Assembly (NCBI GenBank): GCA_964415935.1
Contig: CAYQCH010000016.1
Span: 1 to 25,330, forward strand
Length of the DNA stretch: 25,330 nucleotides
Source of the DNA: CAYQCH01 sp964415935
Lineage (GTDB): Bacteria; Patescibacteriota; Patescibacteriia; VMEV01; CAYQCH01
Reading direction: 5' to 3'
Below, piece after piece: positions 16,095 through 23,639 of the stretch; within the stretch, counting starts at the first letter, position 1; every line of letters begins with the position of its first letter. The position numbers and the translations under genes were made by a program. Below the pieces are notes generated by a model. The model made no database searches. It was not told the DNA's origin and saw nothing but the letters and a program-made list of their open reading frames with translations.

Positions 16095-16958
16095 ATGTCG
16101 ACCCAACCGCTTCTGGTGCTGTTTGTATCCGGATGGGGCAGGCTGCAGGGCGACCTGCATCCTGTGTTTGCACGTCATTTCAAGCCCTTTTTGGGGGACC
16201 TCGTTTCGGCCTACCCGTTGTTAATGCTTCGCATGCCTGCGGAAATGCCTCTGTCCGAACGCTATCGAACCTTTGGTAGTATGCGGTCAGCTGAAACGGC
16301 CATATCGCTGGCGGATGCCTGCGCACAAGCGGATGTTTCCAAAATAGCTGTTGCTGATCCTGATCGTTTTGGCCTGCTTTGCGAGCAATTTGACGGACCT
16401 GGCGCAGGCAAAACCAGCCAGAACATCTGCGTGCCGTTCCCTCCGGGATTGTCTCTGCAGGACAGCTATGAAACAACCATCCGTCTGGTAAAAAAACAGG
16501 TGCTGGCAAAGCTGGACGGCGGATCGGACCAGCTCGTCCTGGCCTGTTTTCCCGGCCCTTGGACAGCCAGCTTGTATGGCGATCCTGGATTTTTGGCGCA
16601 AGCCGTTGATGGCACATCTCAGGCAGTGCAAGAGGTTGTGGAAGAAGCACTGGAGTCGGGTTATCGCATATTGCTGGTGTCTGACACGGCGCGTTTGGCG
16701 CCCATGGACGCCATGCCCCCCGCCGCTGCCGAGGGTGCTGAGGAACTTTTGCCGATGATTTTGATCCATCCCGCCCTGGAGGGGTTGCGCGCCTCCAGGC
16801 ACGATACGGCCCAGCACCAGGAGCTGCCCATGCGCGGCGAAGGCCTGCCTGAACAGGTAGCCGCCACGATTGCCGAGCTCCTCGCATTGCCCGCACCGGC
16901 CGGCGCGGCGAAACCCCTGTTTGCCGAGTTGATCCCGTTGACCTCATCTGTCGTATGA
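16095..16958 (+). CDS. Degenerate phosphoglycerate-mutase-like (alkaline phosphatase superfamily) protein, probably non-catalytic
   Basis: This is a 287-residue protein whose layout follows the phosphatase domain of cofactor-independent phosphoglycerate mutase. LLVLFVSGWG matches the N-terminal V-L-x-x-D-G-W-G, but the metal-binding Asp is Ser12. RYRTFGS replaces the catalytic-Ser region (N-S-E-V-G-H). QLVLACFPGPWTASLYGD aligns with the V-L-N-Y-x-N-P-D-M-x-G-H-T-G strand, with the Asp and His ligands gone. YRILLVSDTARL (Ser196-Asp197-Thr198) matches L-I-T-A-D-H-G-N, with His lost. The large inserted domain is missing. I infer a pseudoenzyme that may bind a ligand or partner. The family call comes from motif positions only. 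It lies between two nucleotide-sugar genes, with an ATGA overlap onto the guanylyltransferase. Confidence 0.5.
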   Translation: MSTQPLLVLFVSGWGRLQGDLHPVFARHFKPFLGDLVSAYPLLMLRMPAEMPLSERYRTFGSMRSAETAISLADACAQADVSKIAVADPDRFGLLCEQFDGPGAGKTSQNICVPFPPGLSLQDSYETTIRLVKKQVLAKLDGGSDQLVLACFPGPWTASLYGDPGFLAQAVDGTSQAVQEVVEEALESGYRILLVSDTARLAPMDAMPPAAAEGAEELLPMILIHPALEGLRASRHDTAQHQELPMRGEGLPEQVAATIAELLALPAPAGAAKPLFAELIPLTSSVV

Positions 16959-18019
16959 AAGCCGTCATCATGGCCGGCGGGCAGGGGAGCAGGCTCTGGC
17001 CGCTGTCCCGCCGCATGCGGCCCAAACAATTCCTCTCCCTTTTGGGGCAGGAGGCCATGCTTGTCGAATGCTATAAACGCCTCTGCAAGCTGGTAGAGCC
17101 GCGGGATATCTACATTTCCTGCGTGCATGACTTCGTGCCGCTGGTAAAGCAGCTGCTGCCTGATGTATCAGATACCAGGTTGATCGTCGAACCGGGACGT
17201 CGGGACAGCGGCCCGGCCATTGCCTTCGCCGCCACCATCCTTCGCCGCGCAGGATTTGGACAGGAGGCCGCGGCCTTCATCCCAACAGACCATGCCATTA
17301 AGGAAGAGGATGCCTTTCTCACCACCCTGCGCGCCGGGTTTGAGCTGGCCCAGGAATCCGATGCTTTTGTTGACATTGGCATAGCTCCGACCGCGCCCCT
17401 GACAACCCTTGGCTATACCCGCATCGGCGAAGAAATCGGGCGGCGGCACGGTGTGGCGGTCCATCGCTTCCTTGGCCACGTGGAGAAACCGGATGAAGAG
17501 AAAGCAAAAGCGTTGCTGGCTTCCGGCGAGTATCTGTGGCATGCCAACTACTTCATGGCCAAGCCCGACGCGCTGTTGCGCGCTTATGGCGACCATGCGC
17601 CGGAAATCCATGCTGTTATGCAGGCCTATGCCCCCGGGTCGGCATGGGAGCAAGAATTTTTGAAACTTAAACCTGTTTCCATGGATTATGCGGTAGCCGA
17701 ACATCTGCCGGAGGGGTCCATTCAGGTCCTGCGGGGCGAGTTTGGCTGGAGCGACGTCGGGCAGTTTGCCCAGCTGAAAGAGTGGCGGCAAAAAGATGCG
17801 GCTGAAACCGTATTGTCGCAAACGCGGCATGTGAACATCGGGTCCACTGGTTGCCTGGTCGTCGGCAGCCCTGATAAGATGGTGGCAACGATCGGCCTGG
17901 AAAATATGGCTGTCATCGACACCCCCGACGCGCTGCTCATCTGTCCGCTGGATCGCGCGTCAGAGGTCAAACGGCTGGTGGAAATCCTTGAATCGCAAGG
18001 CCATACGGACTTGCTATAA
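16955..18019 (+). CDS. manC: Mannose-1-phosphate guanylyltransferase
   Basis: This 354-residue nucleotidyltransferase makes GDP-mannose from GTP and mannose-1-phosphate. The signature AGGQGSRLWPLSRR plus RPKQF forms the nucleotide loop, and EPGRRDSGPAIAFA replaces the common E-P-x2-R-N-T-A-P-A-I. IPTDHAI carries the metal-site Asp; VEKP, YLWHANYFM, SMDYAVAE and FGWSDVG follow in order. The fused isomerase domain of long ManC/AlgA proteins is absent, so this is the short, single-function form. GDP-mannose could feed the DPM-like GT2 and GT4 enzymes at 3302-7725. It is translationally coupled to the upstream gene, and mltG follows after 3 bases. Confidence 0.92.
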   Translation: MKAVIMAGGQGSRLWPLSRRMRPKQFLSLLGQEAMLVECYKRLCKLVEPRDIYISCVHDFVPLVKQLLPDVSDTRLIVEPGRRDSGPAIAFAATILRRAGFGQEAAAFIPTDHAIKEEDAFLTTLRAGFELAQESDAFVDIGIAPTAPLTTLGYTRIGEEIGRRHGVAVHRFLGHVEKPDEEKAKALLASGEYLWHANYFMAKPDALLRAYGDHAPEIHAVMQAYAPGSAWEQEFLKLKPVSMDYAVAEHLPEGSIQVLRGEFGWSDVGQFAQLKEWRQKDAAETVLSQTRHVNIGSTGCLVVGSPDKMVATIGLENMAVIDTPDALLICPLDRASEVKRLVEILESQGHTDLL

Positions 18020-18022
18020 CTC

Positions 18023-19033
18023 ATGAAAACAGCAACATACATCGGAATCATCTTGGCAGCCGGCGTCAGCGCCGCGCTGCTTTTTGCCGCTTACGCATAC
18101 GCGGCCGTACATAAGCCCATCCTCGCCGCCGATCCTGTTTTTTTTACGGTAAAAACCGGCGCCAGCGTTTCCTCCGTAGCCGCGGAGCTGGAAGATCGCG
18201 GCGTGATCCCTTCGGCGCTCATGTTCCGTTTGGCCGCAAAATTTGCCGGATCACGCCCCATTCAGGCGGCTGATTACGAAATTGCGCCTGGCACGAGCGT
18301 TGTTGAGCTGTACCGGAATTTTGCGGACGGCCGATCCATTTCTCCCGAGCGCCAGGTTACTCTGGTGGAGGGGTGGACATTGCGGCAAATTGCTGAGCAC
18401 CTGGCCAAGGAGGGCATTGTGGCTGACGCGGACGCGTTTATCCAGGCCGCCAGCAATAATGTCAGCCGTTTTTCAAACGAATTTCCTCTCATCTCCTCCA
18501 TTCCGGACGGCGACAGTCTGGAAGGATACCTGTTTCCGGACACGTATAGGTTTTTTCCGGGCAGCGAACCGGATGCGGTTATCCGCCGGCTGCTTGCCAA
18601 CTTCCAGCTGCAAGTTCAGCCATTGCTGGCTGAGGGTGCAAGGGGAGACCGCACCTTGCATGACATGGTGATTCTGGCCAGCATCGTAGAGCGTGAAGTC
18701 CGCAGCCATGAAGAAATGAAGACGGTGGCCGGCATCTTTACCAACAGGCTGCGGGACGGCATGGCCCTGCAGGCGGATTCCACCATCAACTATGTCACCA
18801 GCAGCGGCCGGGCGCGTTCCACCTACGATGATTTGCAGATCGATTCACCGTATAACACCTATAAATACGCCGGACTGCCCAAAGGCCCCATAAGCAACCC
18901 GGGTCGTTCCGCGCTCACGGCCGCATTTTCACCTGCGCAAACGCCATATTATTTCTTCCTGACAGACCCCGCCGGCCGCGTCTACTACGCGGAAGATTTG
19001 GACGGGCATAACTATAACCGCCGGTACCTGTAA
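18023..19033 (+). CDS. mltG: Endolytic murein transglycosylase MltG
   Basis: This is a 336-residue YceG-family protein. One N-terminal transmembrane helix (about 6-28) anchors it, leaving the LysM-like (about 38-100) and catalytic domains outside. SLEGYLFPDTYRF and the catalytic Glu223 in LASIVEREV are intact, as are LQADSTINY, SPYNTYKYAGLPKGPISNPG and the C-terminal YYFFL with HNYNRRYL. MltG cleaves growing glycan strands near the membrane and limits their length, working with the elongation synthase. The ATG at 18023 follows the guanylyltransferase stop by 3 bases. Its presence shows that this organism makes peptidoglycan, in line with mraZ at the window end. Confidence 0.95.
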   Translation: MKTATYIGIILAAGVSAALLFAAYAYAAVHKPILAADPVFFTVKTGASVSSVAAELEDRGVIPSALMFRLAAKFAGSRPIQAADYEIAPGTSVVELYRNFADGRSISPERQVTLVEGWTLRQIAEHLAKEGIVADADAFIQAASNNVSRFSNEFPLISSIPDGDSLEGYLFPDTYRFFPGSEPDAVIRRLLANFQLQVQPLLAEGARGDRTLHDMVILASIVEREVRSHEEMKTVAGIFTNRLRDGMALQADSTINYVTSSGRARSTYDDLQIDSPYNTYKYAGLPKGPISNPGRSALTAAFSPAQTPYYFFLTDPAGRVYYAEDLDGHNYNRRYL

Positions 19034-19035
19034 GT

Positions 19036-19458
19036 ATGATGCGTATCAGCATTCTGCAAATCGGGAAAACGAAGGACGCAGAGTTGCAGATATTGCTGGA
19101 TGAGTACGTTCTTCGCATGCGCCGCAGCATGGATGTGCAGGTCATTACCGTCAAAAAGGAGGCTGAACTATGGCAGCGCCTCGTCCCGGGCGCGTACACC
19201 ATCGCCCTGGAAGTGAAGGGGAAGGCGATGACGTCCGAATCGTTTTCTGATTTCCTGGCCAAACTGGCTGTGCAGGGCCATTCGCACATCCAGTTTTTAA
19301 TTGGTCCCGCGGACGGATTTGCCGCATATGCCGTGAAACCGGATTTGCTCTTGTCTCTTTCGACCATGACGTTTTCCCATCAAACCATCCGCTTACTTTT
19401 ATTTGAACAACTATACCGCGTCTGCACGCTGTGGGAGGGCAAGCCATTCGCAAAATGA
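19036..19458 (+). CDS. rlmH: RlmH-like 23S rRNA pseudouridine-1915 N3-methyltransferase
   Basis: This is a 140-residue SPOUT-class methyltransferase. IGKTK near the start, ALEVKGKAMTSESFSDFLA, the cofactor loop FLIGPADGF, the SLSTMTFSHQTIR segment and EQLYRV follow the RlmH order, and the length is typical. Two departures from the usual sequence are visible: the knot glycines read IGPADG instead of I-G-G-x-x-G, and the C-terminus ends GKPFAK where most members end with P-Y-H. That tail takes part in the active site of known RlmH dimers, so activity may be altered. ATG codons at 19036 and 19039 are adjacent; the gene starts 2 bases after mltG. Confidence 0.87.
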   Translation: MMRISILQIGKTKDAELQILLDEYVLRMRRSMDVQVITVKKEAELWQRLVPGAYTIALEVKGKAMTSESFSDFLAKLAVQGHSHIQFLIGPADGFAAYAVKPDLLLSLSTMTFSHQTIRLLLFEQLYRVCTLWEGKPFAK

Positions 19459-19459
19459 T

Positions 19460-20143
19460 ATGAAACCACCGCTTATCTTGTCCTTGGGAGGTTCTTTGAT
19501 TGTTCCTGATGGCATCGATGTCGCGTACTTGTCTGCTTTCCGCGACATTATCATCAGGCATCTGGAGGAATACGAAAAAATCATTATCGTTGCCGGCGGC
19601 GGGAAAACAGCCCGGCGCTACCAGGACGCCGCCCGAGAAATTGAAAATCCCGGCTCGGATGACCTGGACTGGCTTGGCATCCATTCCTCGCGCCTCAACG
19701 GCCACTTGCTGCGGACCATTTTCCGCTCCGTGGCCGACCCGGAAATGATCACCAATCCCGAGCGCATGATTCCTCGGCCGTATAAAGTTATCATCGCCGC
19801 CGGATACCGGCCGGGGCACTCCACGGATTTTGTGGCGGCCATGCTGGCAAAGGCCTATGGCTCCAAGGATATCATCAATTTTTCGAACATTGATTATGTC
19901 TACGACGCCGATCCGCGTATAAACCCGCAGGCTAAGCCCGTCGAGCGCATGGATTGGAAAACCTTTCGAGCTCTGGTGGGGGATGTGTGGGTTCCTGGCA
20001 GCAATTTGCCGTTTGACCCTGTCGCGGCCAGATTAGCCCAGGAAATGGGGGCATCGGTCGTGGTCATGAACGGCCATGATTTGCAGAATGTCCAGCAATG
20101 GTTCTCTGGTAAACCCCATAAAGGCACGGTCATCAGCGGTTGA
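19460..20143 (+). CDS. pyrH: UMP kinase, archaeal type
   Basis: This is a 227-residue amino-acid-kinase-fold enzyme that phosphorylates UMP to UDP. LSLGGSLIVPDG is the N-terminal glycine loop and VAGGGKTARRY the second. AAGYRPGHSTDFVAAMLA binds UMP, and NIDYVYDADPR with PFDPVAARLA complete the nucleotide site. The G-G-G-K-x-A-R form and overall layout match archaeal UMP kinases. Usual bacterial PyrH has G-G-G-N-x-x-R-G and an insertion for GTP control. The ATG at 19460 sits 1 base after the rlmH stop; the longer frame starting at 19403 would overlap rlmH. The TGA stop overlaps the -35 hexamer of the ribosomal protein promoter. UDP made here feeds UDP-sugar synthesis. Confidence 0.9.
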   Translation: MKPPLILSLGGSLIVPDGIDVAYLSAFRDIIIRHLEEYEKIIIVAGGGKTARRYQDAAREIENPGSDDLDWLGIHSSRLNGHLLRTIFRSVADPEMITNPERMIPRPYKVIIAAGYRPGHSTDFVAAMLAKAYGSKDIINFSNIDYVYDADPRINPQAKPVERMDWKTFRALVGDVWVPGSNLPFDPVAARLAQEMGASVVVMNGHDLQNVQQWFSGKPHKGTVISG

Positions 20144-20168
20144 CAAGAGCCCCCGTTTTCGGTAATCT
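20140..20168 (+). promoter_or_regulatory. Sigma70-type promoter for rplJ-rplL
   Basis: TTGACA (20140-20145), a 17-base spacer and TAATCT (20163-20168) form a near-consensus promoter. The -35 hexamer contains the pyrH stop codon. Transcription would start near 20175, just at the 5' edge of the L10 leader. Confidence 0.85.
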
Positions 20169-20175
20169 GCAGCTA

Positions 20176-20268
20176 CCGTAGACAACAGGCGACGTCCCCC
20201 GCGGACTGATAAGACCTGTCGAGGTAGTCAATTTCTAAATGGTCGAGGACCTTTTTTATTGTCTACGG
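20176..20268 (+). ncRNA. Ribosomal protein L10 leader
   Basis: The leader shows elements typical of L10 leaders upstream of rplJ: ACAGG (20185-20189) pairs with CCTGT (20215-20219), GTCC/GGAC forms an inner hairpin (20194-20206), and the conserved-looking CCTGTCGAGGT follows. A 10-base complement closes the structure: CCGTAGACAA (20176-20185) with TTGTCTACGG (20259-20268). In known systems the L10-L12 complex binds this RNA and represses its own operon. GGTC-GAG-GACC followed by six T (20241-20257) is a further weak hairpin inside it. Which fold is bound by the protein cannot be settled by eye. Confidence 0.8.
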
Positions 20269-20288
20269 AACACATCCGTAGTTTTTTT
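20263..20288 (+). terminator. Attenuator-type intrinsic terminator abutting the rplJ start
   Basis: CTACGGA (20263-20269), loop ACACA and TCCGTAG (20275-20281) give a perfect 7-bp stem followed by seven T. The ATG of rplJ is the very next base. The 5' arm is also part of the closing helix of the L10 leader (20176-20185 with 20259-20268), so terminator and leader-closing helix are mutually exclusive. This is a plausible attenuation switch. Confidence 0.8.
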
Positions 20289-20831
20289 ATGCCAAAAACT
20301 CGACAACAAAAAGAAGAAACGCTCAAACAATTGGTTGAGTATTTTTCTCAAGCCAAGTCCGTCGTGTTCGTGAACTTCGACAAGTTGACGGTCAGCGACA
20401 TTACGGCGTTTCGCCGCAAGTGCCGCGAACAGGGCATGCCGTACACCGTGGCCAAAAAAACCCTGCTCCGCCGCGCGTTGAAAGAAACCAAGCTCGACGA
20501 AGTCGATCTTTCTGGGTTTGAGCGCGGTATCGGCACCTTGTTCGGCATTGCCGATGAGGTAGCTCCTGCCCAGACCGTGGACAGCTTCGCCCAAGAGCAT
20601 GAAGCCATGGCCATTTTGGGCGGCATCATGAAAGACGCTCCAGCCGGCCAGAAGTTCCTGTCGGCTGATTCCGTCAAAGCATTGGCAAAATTGCCGACCA
20701 AAGAGGCCTTGCTTGGCCAGGTCGTACGCACCATCCAGGCGCCTGTTTCCGGCTTCGTCAACGTATTGGCCGGCAACTTGCGCTCATTGGTTCAGGTACT
20801 GAATGCCGTGAAAGACAAGAAACCCGCTTAA
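20289..20831 (+). CDS. rplJ: 50S ribosomal protein L10
   Basis: This 180-residue protein forms the base of the ribosomal stalk. It binds 23S rRNA through its N-terminal domain and carries L7/L12 dimers on its C-terminal helix. KTRQQKEETLKQLVEYFSQ, the VVFVNFDKLTV strand, FRRKCREQGMPYTVAKKTLL and the ending LRSLVQVLNAVKDKK are typical. I chose the ATG at 20289, directly after the seven-T tract, over an upstream TTG at 20259 that lies inside the terminator stem. There is no Shine-Dalgarno sequence. It is controlled by the promoter and L10 leader upstream, and rplL follows after 21 bases. Confidence 0.95.
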   Translation: MPKTRQQKEETLKQLVEYFSQAKSVVFVNFDKLTVSDITAFRRKCREQGMPYTVAKKTLLRRALKETKLDEVDLSGFERGIGTLFGIADEVAPAQTVDSFAQEHEAMAILGGIMKDAPAGQKFLSADSVKALAKLPTKEALLGQVVRTIQAPVSGFVNVLAGNLRSLVQVLNAVKDKKPA

Positions 20832-20852
20832 TAACACCATTAATTACGCACT

Positions 20853-21266
20853 ATGTCAGAAGAAAAGAAAGCCGTTGAAGTGCCGGAAAAATTCAAGGCA
20901 CTCGTTGAACAGATTGAAAAGATGTCCGTTCTGGACCTGGCCGAATTGGTCAAAGTCCTGGAAGATAAGTTCGGCGTCTCTGCCGCTGCCCCTGTCATGA
21001 TGGGTGGCATGATGCCTGCCGCCGGTGGAGCCGGTGCTGGCGCAGCCGCTGAAAAGACCGAATTCACCGTCGAGTTGACGGAAGCCGGCGCGAACAAGAT
21101 TGCCGTCATCAAGGCCATCCGCGCCGCCACGAACATGGGCCTGAAGGAAGCCAAGGATATCACCGATGGCGCTCCGAAGGTTGTGAAGGAAAACGCCAAG
21201 AAAGAAGAAGCCGAAGCGTTGAAGAAGGCTTTGGAAGAAGCCGGCGCCAAGGTTACCTTGAAGTAA
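20853..21266 (+). CDS. rplL: 50S ribosomal protein L7/L12
   Basis: The protein has 137 residues. The N-terminal dimerisation domain (about 8-45, with MSVLDLAELVKVLEDKFGV) binds L10. A Met/Gly/Ala-rich hinge (about 46-68) follows, and the C-terminal factor-binding domain (about 69-137) has EFTVELTEAGANKIAVIK, GLKEAKDITDGAPKVV and KALEEAGAKVTLK. The C-terminal domain recruits elongation factors to the ribosome. It is the last gene of the operon; a terminator begins 21 bases after the stop. Confidence 0.97.
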   Translation: MSEEKKAVEVPEKFKALVEQIEKMSVLDLAELVKVLEDKFGVSAAAPVMMGGMMPAAGGAGAGAAAEKTEFTVELTEAGANKIAVIKAIRAATNMGLKEAKDITDGAPKVVKENAKKEEAEALKKALEEAGAKVTLK

Positions 21267-21287
21267 GCCGCATTTGTTGCGCTATCG

Positions 21288-21315
21288 AAAACCCCCGAAA
21301 GAATCGGGGGTTTTT
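21288..21315 (+). terminator. Terminator after rplL, also usable by the convergent gene
   Basis: AAAACCCCCGA (21288-21298), loop AAGAA and TCGGGGGTTTT (21304-21314) make an 11-bp stem followed by a T run. The A run at the 5' edge reads as T on the minus strand, so it can also end the convergent gene whose stop lies at 21317. Confidence 0.92.
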
Positions 21316-21316
21316 G

Positions 21317-23605
21317 TTATGGCGCCAGCTGGAGCGGGAAGGAGAGGACGTTATTGTCCGTTAGCACGTAGGCGGTAGCGTTTTCCTCGTCCACAGCCAA
21401 GTCAATGAGCCGCGCTTCGCTGGAAACCAGGTATTGCGCCACAAATTTGCCTGATTTACGGAATACCAGCACGCGAGGGGATTCCAGAATAAAGATGAAG
21501 TCATTTTCCGGCTCGTACGACAAGGCTGCGGCATCGGCCAGGGCGGGTTCCACCGGATCCAGTTTGAACGATGGCACAGACTCGTTTTGCGCAAACTGGT
21601 GCAGCCCGGTTTTTGTCAGCACATAGATGGATCCGTCAATGGCCAGATCCCTCGCATCAGCCAATGTCTGAGAGGGGGTCTCAAGCCAGGGAGAAAAAAC
21701 GGAAAAATTGGGGAATGTGTTTGAGCGAAGAATCTGCCTGTCTTGCGGTACGACGGTGTATGCGCGATTATTGTAAATCGACAACCCGGCCAGGGAAGAC
21801 TGGGTGTTCGGCGTAGCGGATGCTGTGCTGGTGCCGCGTTCGACGTTGATGCTGGCCATGGCGCTGCCGGAAGAAATGAGCACGGTGTCTCCGTCGCGCG
21901 CGGCCAGCCGCGCTTCTGTCAGGTCGGTCGTAATGGCCTTGGAAGAAGGAACATTGCTTCCCAGATCATGGTTGACCACGGTGCGGGGGTTTTGTCCGAC
22001 CACTACAAGCGACTCACCCTCCTTGGCCATGAAGGCAGCGGCGGAATTGAGGCGGGCGCGGAGGTCATCTAGGACAATACGCGGGCTTTGGACGGGGATT
22101 TCTTTGCGCAGGCGCCGCTGCTGTTCATCCAGCTTGGCACGGAAGGCTTGCTTCTGCTGCTGGAATTCCTCCAGATCATCGGGAATGGCGGCCAAAGCCG
22201 CCGCCACCTCGCGCGTCAGCTGTACGGCATCCGCCTCGCGGCCCACAATAAGGTGGGCATCGATACGGTCAAGGGAGGAGCGTGCCTGGTCGAGGCTGGC
22301 CTGTGCCGCTGCGACTGTTTGTTGGTAGTCCTGACGTTTTTGGAAAAAGCGAAACGCGATAAATGAACCTGCAATAAAAACCACCAGCACCCCATAAAGT
22401 ACGGGAGATCGTAGCATTCGGCGCGAGCCCTTCAGGGCAAAGAGGCCGTGCAGGGCACGTCCGAGTGGCTGAAGGTAAGGTTTTATACGGTTTTGCCAGA
22501 AAGAAACTTTGGCGACAGTACCGTGTATACTGACGTATTCGCTTTTTCCCATGGGAGTTTTTACCGTCTTCTGCTTGAATACGCGCAGCAAAGGCAGTAA
22601 CGCAGAGCCTATTTTTTTGGTCGCATTGACCAGGGTGGCGAGAACTTTGCTGATGGTGCTCTTGCGCCCCTTTTTGGTGCTTTGCGCGTCCATGGCCGAT
22701 TGGATTTTCGTGCCAACGGATTTTAAAACGTTTTTCACGCCCCCCATGCCGAAGGATGTGCTGGTTCCCAGCAATTTTTCCGTTTCTGACTGCGTTTCTA
22801 TAAGGCTATGCATGCTTTCCTCGGCTTCATTTCCGGTCATGGAGGTCACAGAACCCGCCGCCGCTTGCTTGAATGGCGAGAGTTTTACCGTCATAGCTGC
22901 GGCAACGGGGTCTATCAGGTGTTCCTCCATAATGTTTTGCAGCTGGCGCGTGGCTGATTTGACCGAAAGTTCGGTTAGAAACCGCTTGGCATCGGAGAGA
23001 GAAATATAATTGAATACATTGGGTGTACAGAACAAAAGCTGATCCTGATTAGAGAGGGAGCTGCTGACGATGTTCTTGAAATACTTTTGGGCTCCTGGGG
23101 TCCCGGTGATGGGGTCGGGGGTGTCGAATATGGAAATTAGTTTGTGCGTGTCCAGTTGCGCCTTGTGCAGCAGCCAGGCGCTTACTTCGCCAAAGCGACT
23201 TAAAAACACCTGCCATCGTTGCGGGACGGTATCAGGACAGAGCATGCCCAGAGCAAAGCCCCAGGAATAGACGGGAAGGGCCATGCGCACGTCACGCAAA
23301 AAGACATTAATTTCCGAATTGATTTTTTGCAGGCATTGTTCAAAAAAGTCTTCATTTGTCAGCGAGACATTGTGTCCTAGGAGCAACTGGTGGTGGTACC
23401 GGATGGTGTCCTGCACGCGTTGCGAGAGCTCGGTGATGACCTGCTCGTTTTCCGGCGGCCCTTCGTAAAGCACAACCAGCCCAAACACATGCACGTTCCT
23501 GTCACCGGGCAAGGCTAAATCAAGCCGCCAGGAGCGGCTGGCCGCCGTGGACGACGAGTGAGTCAGGGAAAAGTGGCTGAATGGCAATTCATCCGGTTTT
23601 GGCAT
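21317..23605 (-). CDS. PP2C-like / transmembrane / coiled-coil / beta-rich protein of unknown function
   Basis: This is a 762-residue protein with four regions. Residues about 35-215 follow a PP2C-phosphatase-like order: FGLVVLYEGPP where V-x-D-G-M-G-G is expected, a helix pair, WGFALGML, SRFGEVSAWLLHKAQL in place of G-D-S-R-x-Y, and NQDQLLFCTPNVFNYIS. The metal-binding Asp residues appear lost, so a pseudophosphatase is likely. Residues 216-400 are a low-complexity, Ser/Lys-rich linker. One helix (about 403-421) crosses the membrane. Residues 423-503 are a strong coiled coil (QQTVAAAQASLDQARSSLD), and 505-762 are beta-rich with repeated I-Y-V-L-type strands, possibly a propeller. The topology suggests coupling of an outer sensor to an inner domain. 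The PP2C call is inference. Confidence 0.65.
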   Translation of the reverse strand: MPKPDELPFSHFSLTHSSSTAASRSWRLDLALPGDRNVHVFGLVVLYEGPPENEQVITELSQRVQDTIRYHHQLLLGHNVSLTNEDFFEQCLQKINSEINVFLRDVRMALPVYSWGFALGMLCPDTVPQRWQVFLSRFGEVSAWLLHKAQLDTHKLISIFDTPDPITGTPGAQKYFKNIVSSSLSNQDQLLFCTPNVFNYISLSDAKRFLTELSVKSATRQLQNIMEEHLIDPVAAAMTVKLSPFKQAAAGSVTSMTGNEAEESMHSLIETQSETEKLLGTSTSFGMGGVKNVLKSVGTKIQSAMDAQSTKKGRKSTISKVLATLVNATKKIGSALLPLLRVFKQKTVKTPMGKSEYVSIHGTVAKVSFWQNRIKPYLQPLGRALHGLFALKGSRRMLRSPVLYGVLVVFIAGSFIAFRFFQKRQDYQQTVAAAQASLDQARSSLDRIDAHLIVGREADAVQLTREVAAALAAIPDDLEEFQQQKQAFRAKLDEQQRRLRKEIPVQSPRIVLDDLRARLNSAAAFMAKEGESLVVVGQNPRTVVNHDLGSNVPSSKAITTDLTEARLAARDGDTVLISSGSAMASINVERGTSTASATPNTQSSLAGLSIYNNRAYTVVPQDRQILRSNTFPNFSVFSPWLETPSQTLADARDLAIDGSIYVLTKTGLHQFAQNESVPSFKLDPVEPALADAAALSYEPENDFIFILESPRVLVFRKSGKFVAQYLVSSEARLIDLAVDEENATAYVLTDNNVLSFPLQLAP

Positions 23606-23610
23606 ACTTC

Positions 23611-23639
23611 TTTACAGTCTAGAACAAAGGAATTATACT
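23611..23639 (+). promoter_or_regulatory. Promoter for the winged-helix regulator operon
   Basis: TTTACA (23611-23616), a 17-base spacer and TATACT (23634-23639) form a good sigma70-type promoter. It overlaps the divergent promoter by four bases of the -10 region (23634-23637). The predicted start is near 23646, leaving about 45 bases before the ATG at 23691. Confidence 0.75.

Noticed and set aside
16180..17058. Minus-strand open frame of about 290 residues opposite the mutase-like and guanylyltransferase genes
   Set aside because: Composition is Arg/Pro-rich as expected for a shadow frame, and it crosses the boundary of two coupled plus-strand genes.
20259..20288. Upstream TTG start for rplJ
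   Set aside because: It would place the start inside the terminator stem and add ten residues not typical of L10; the ATG at 20289 gives the usual N-terminus.
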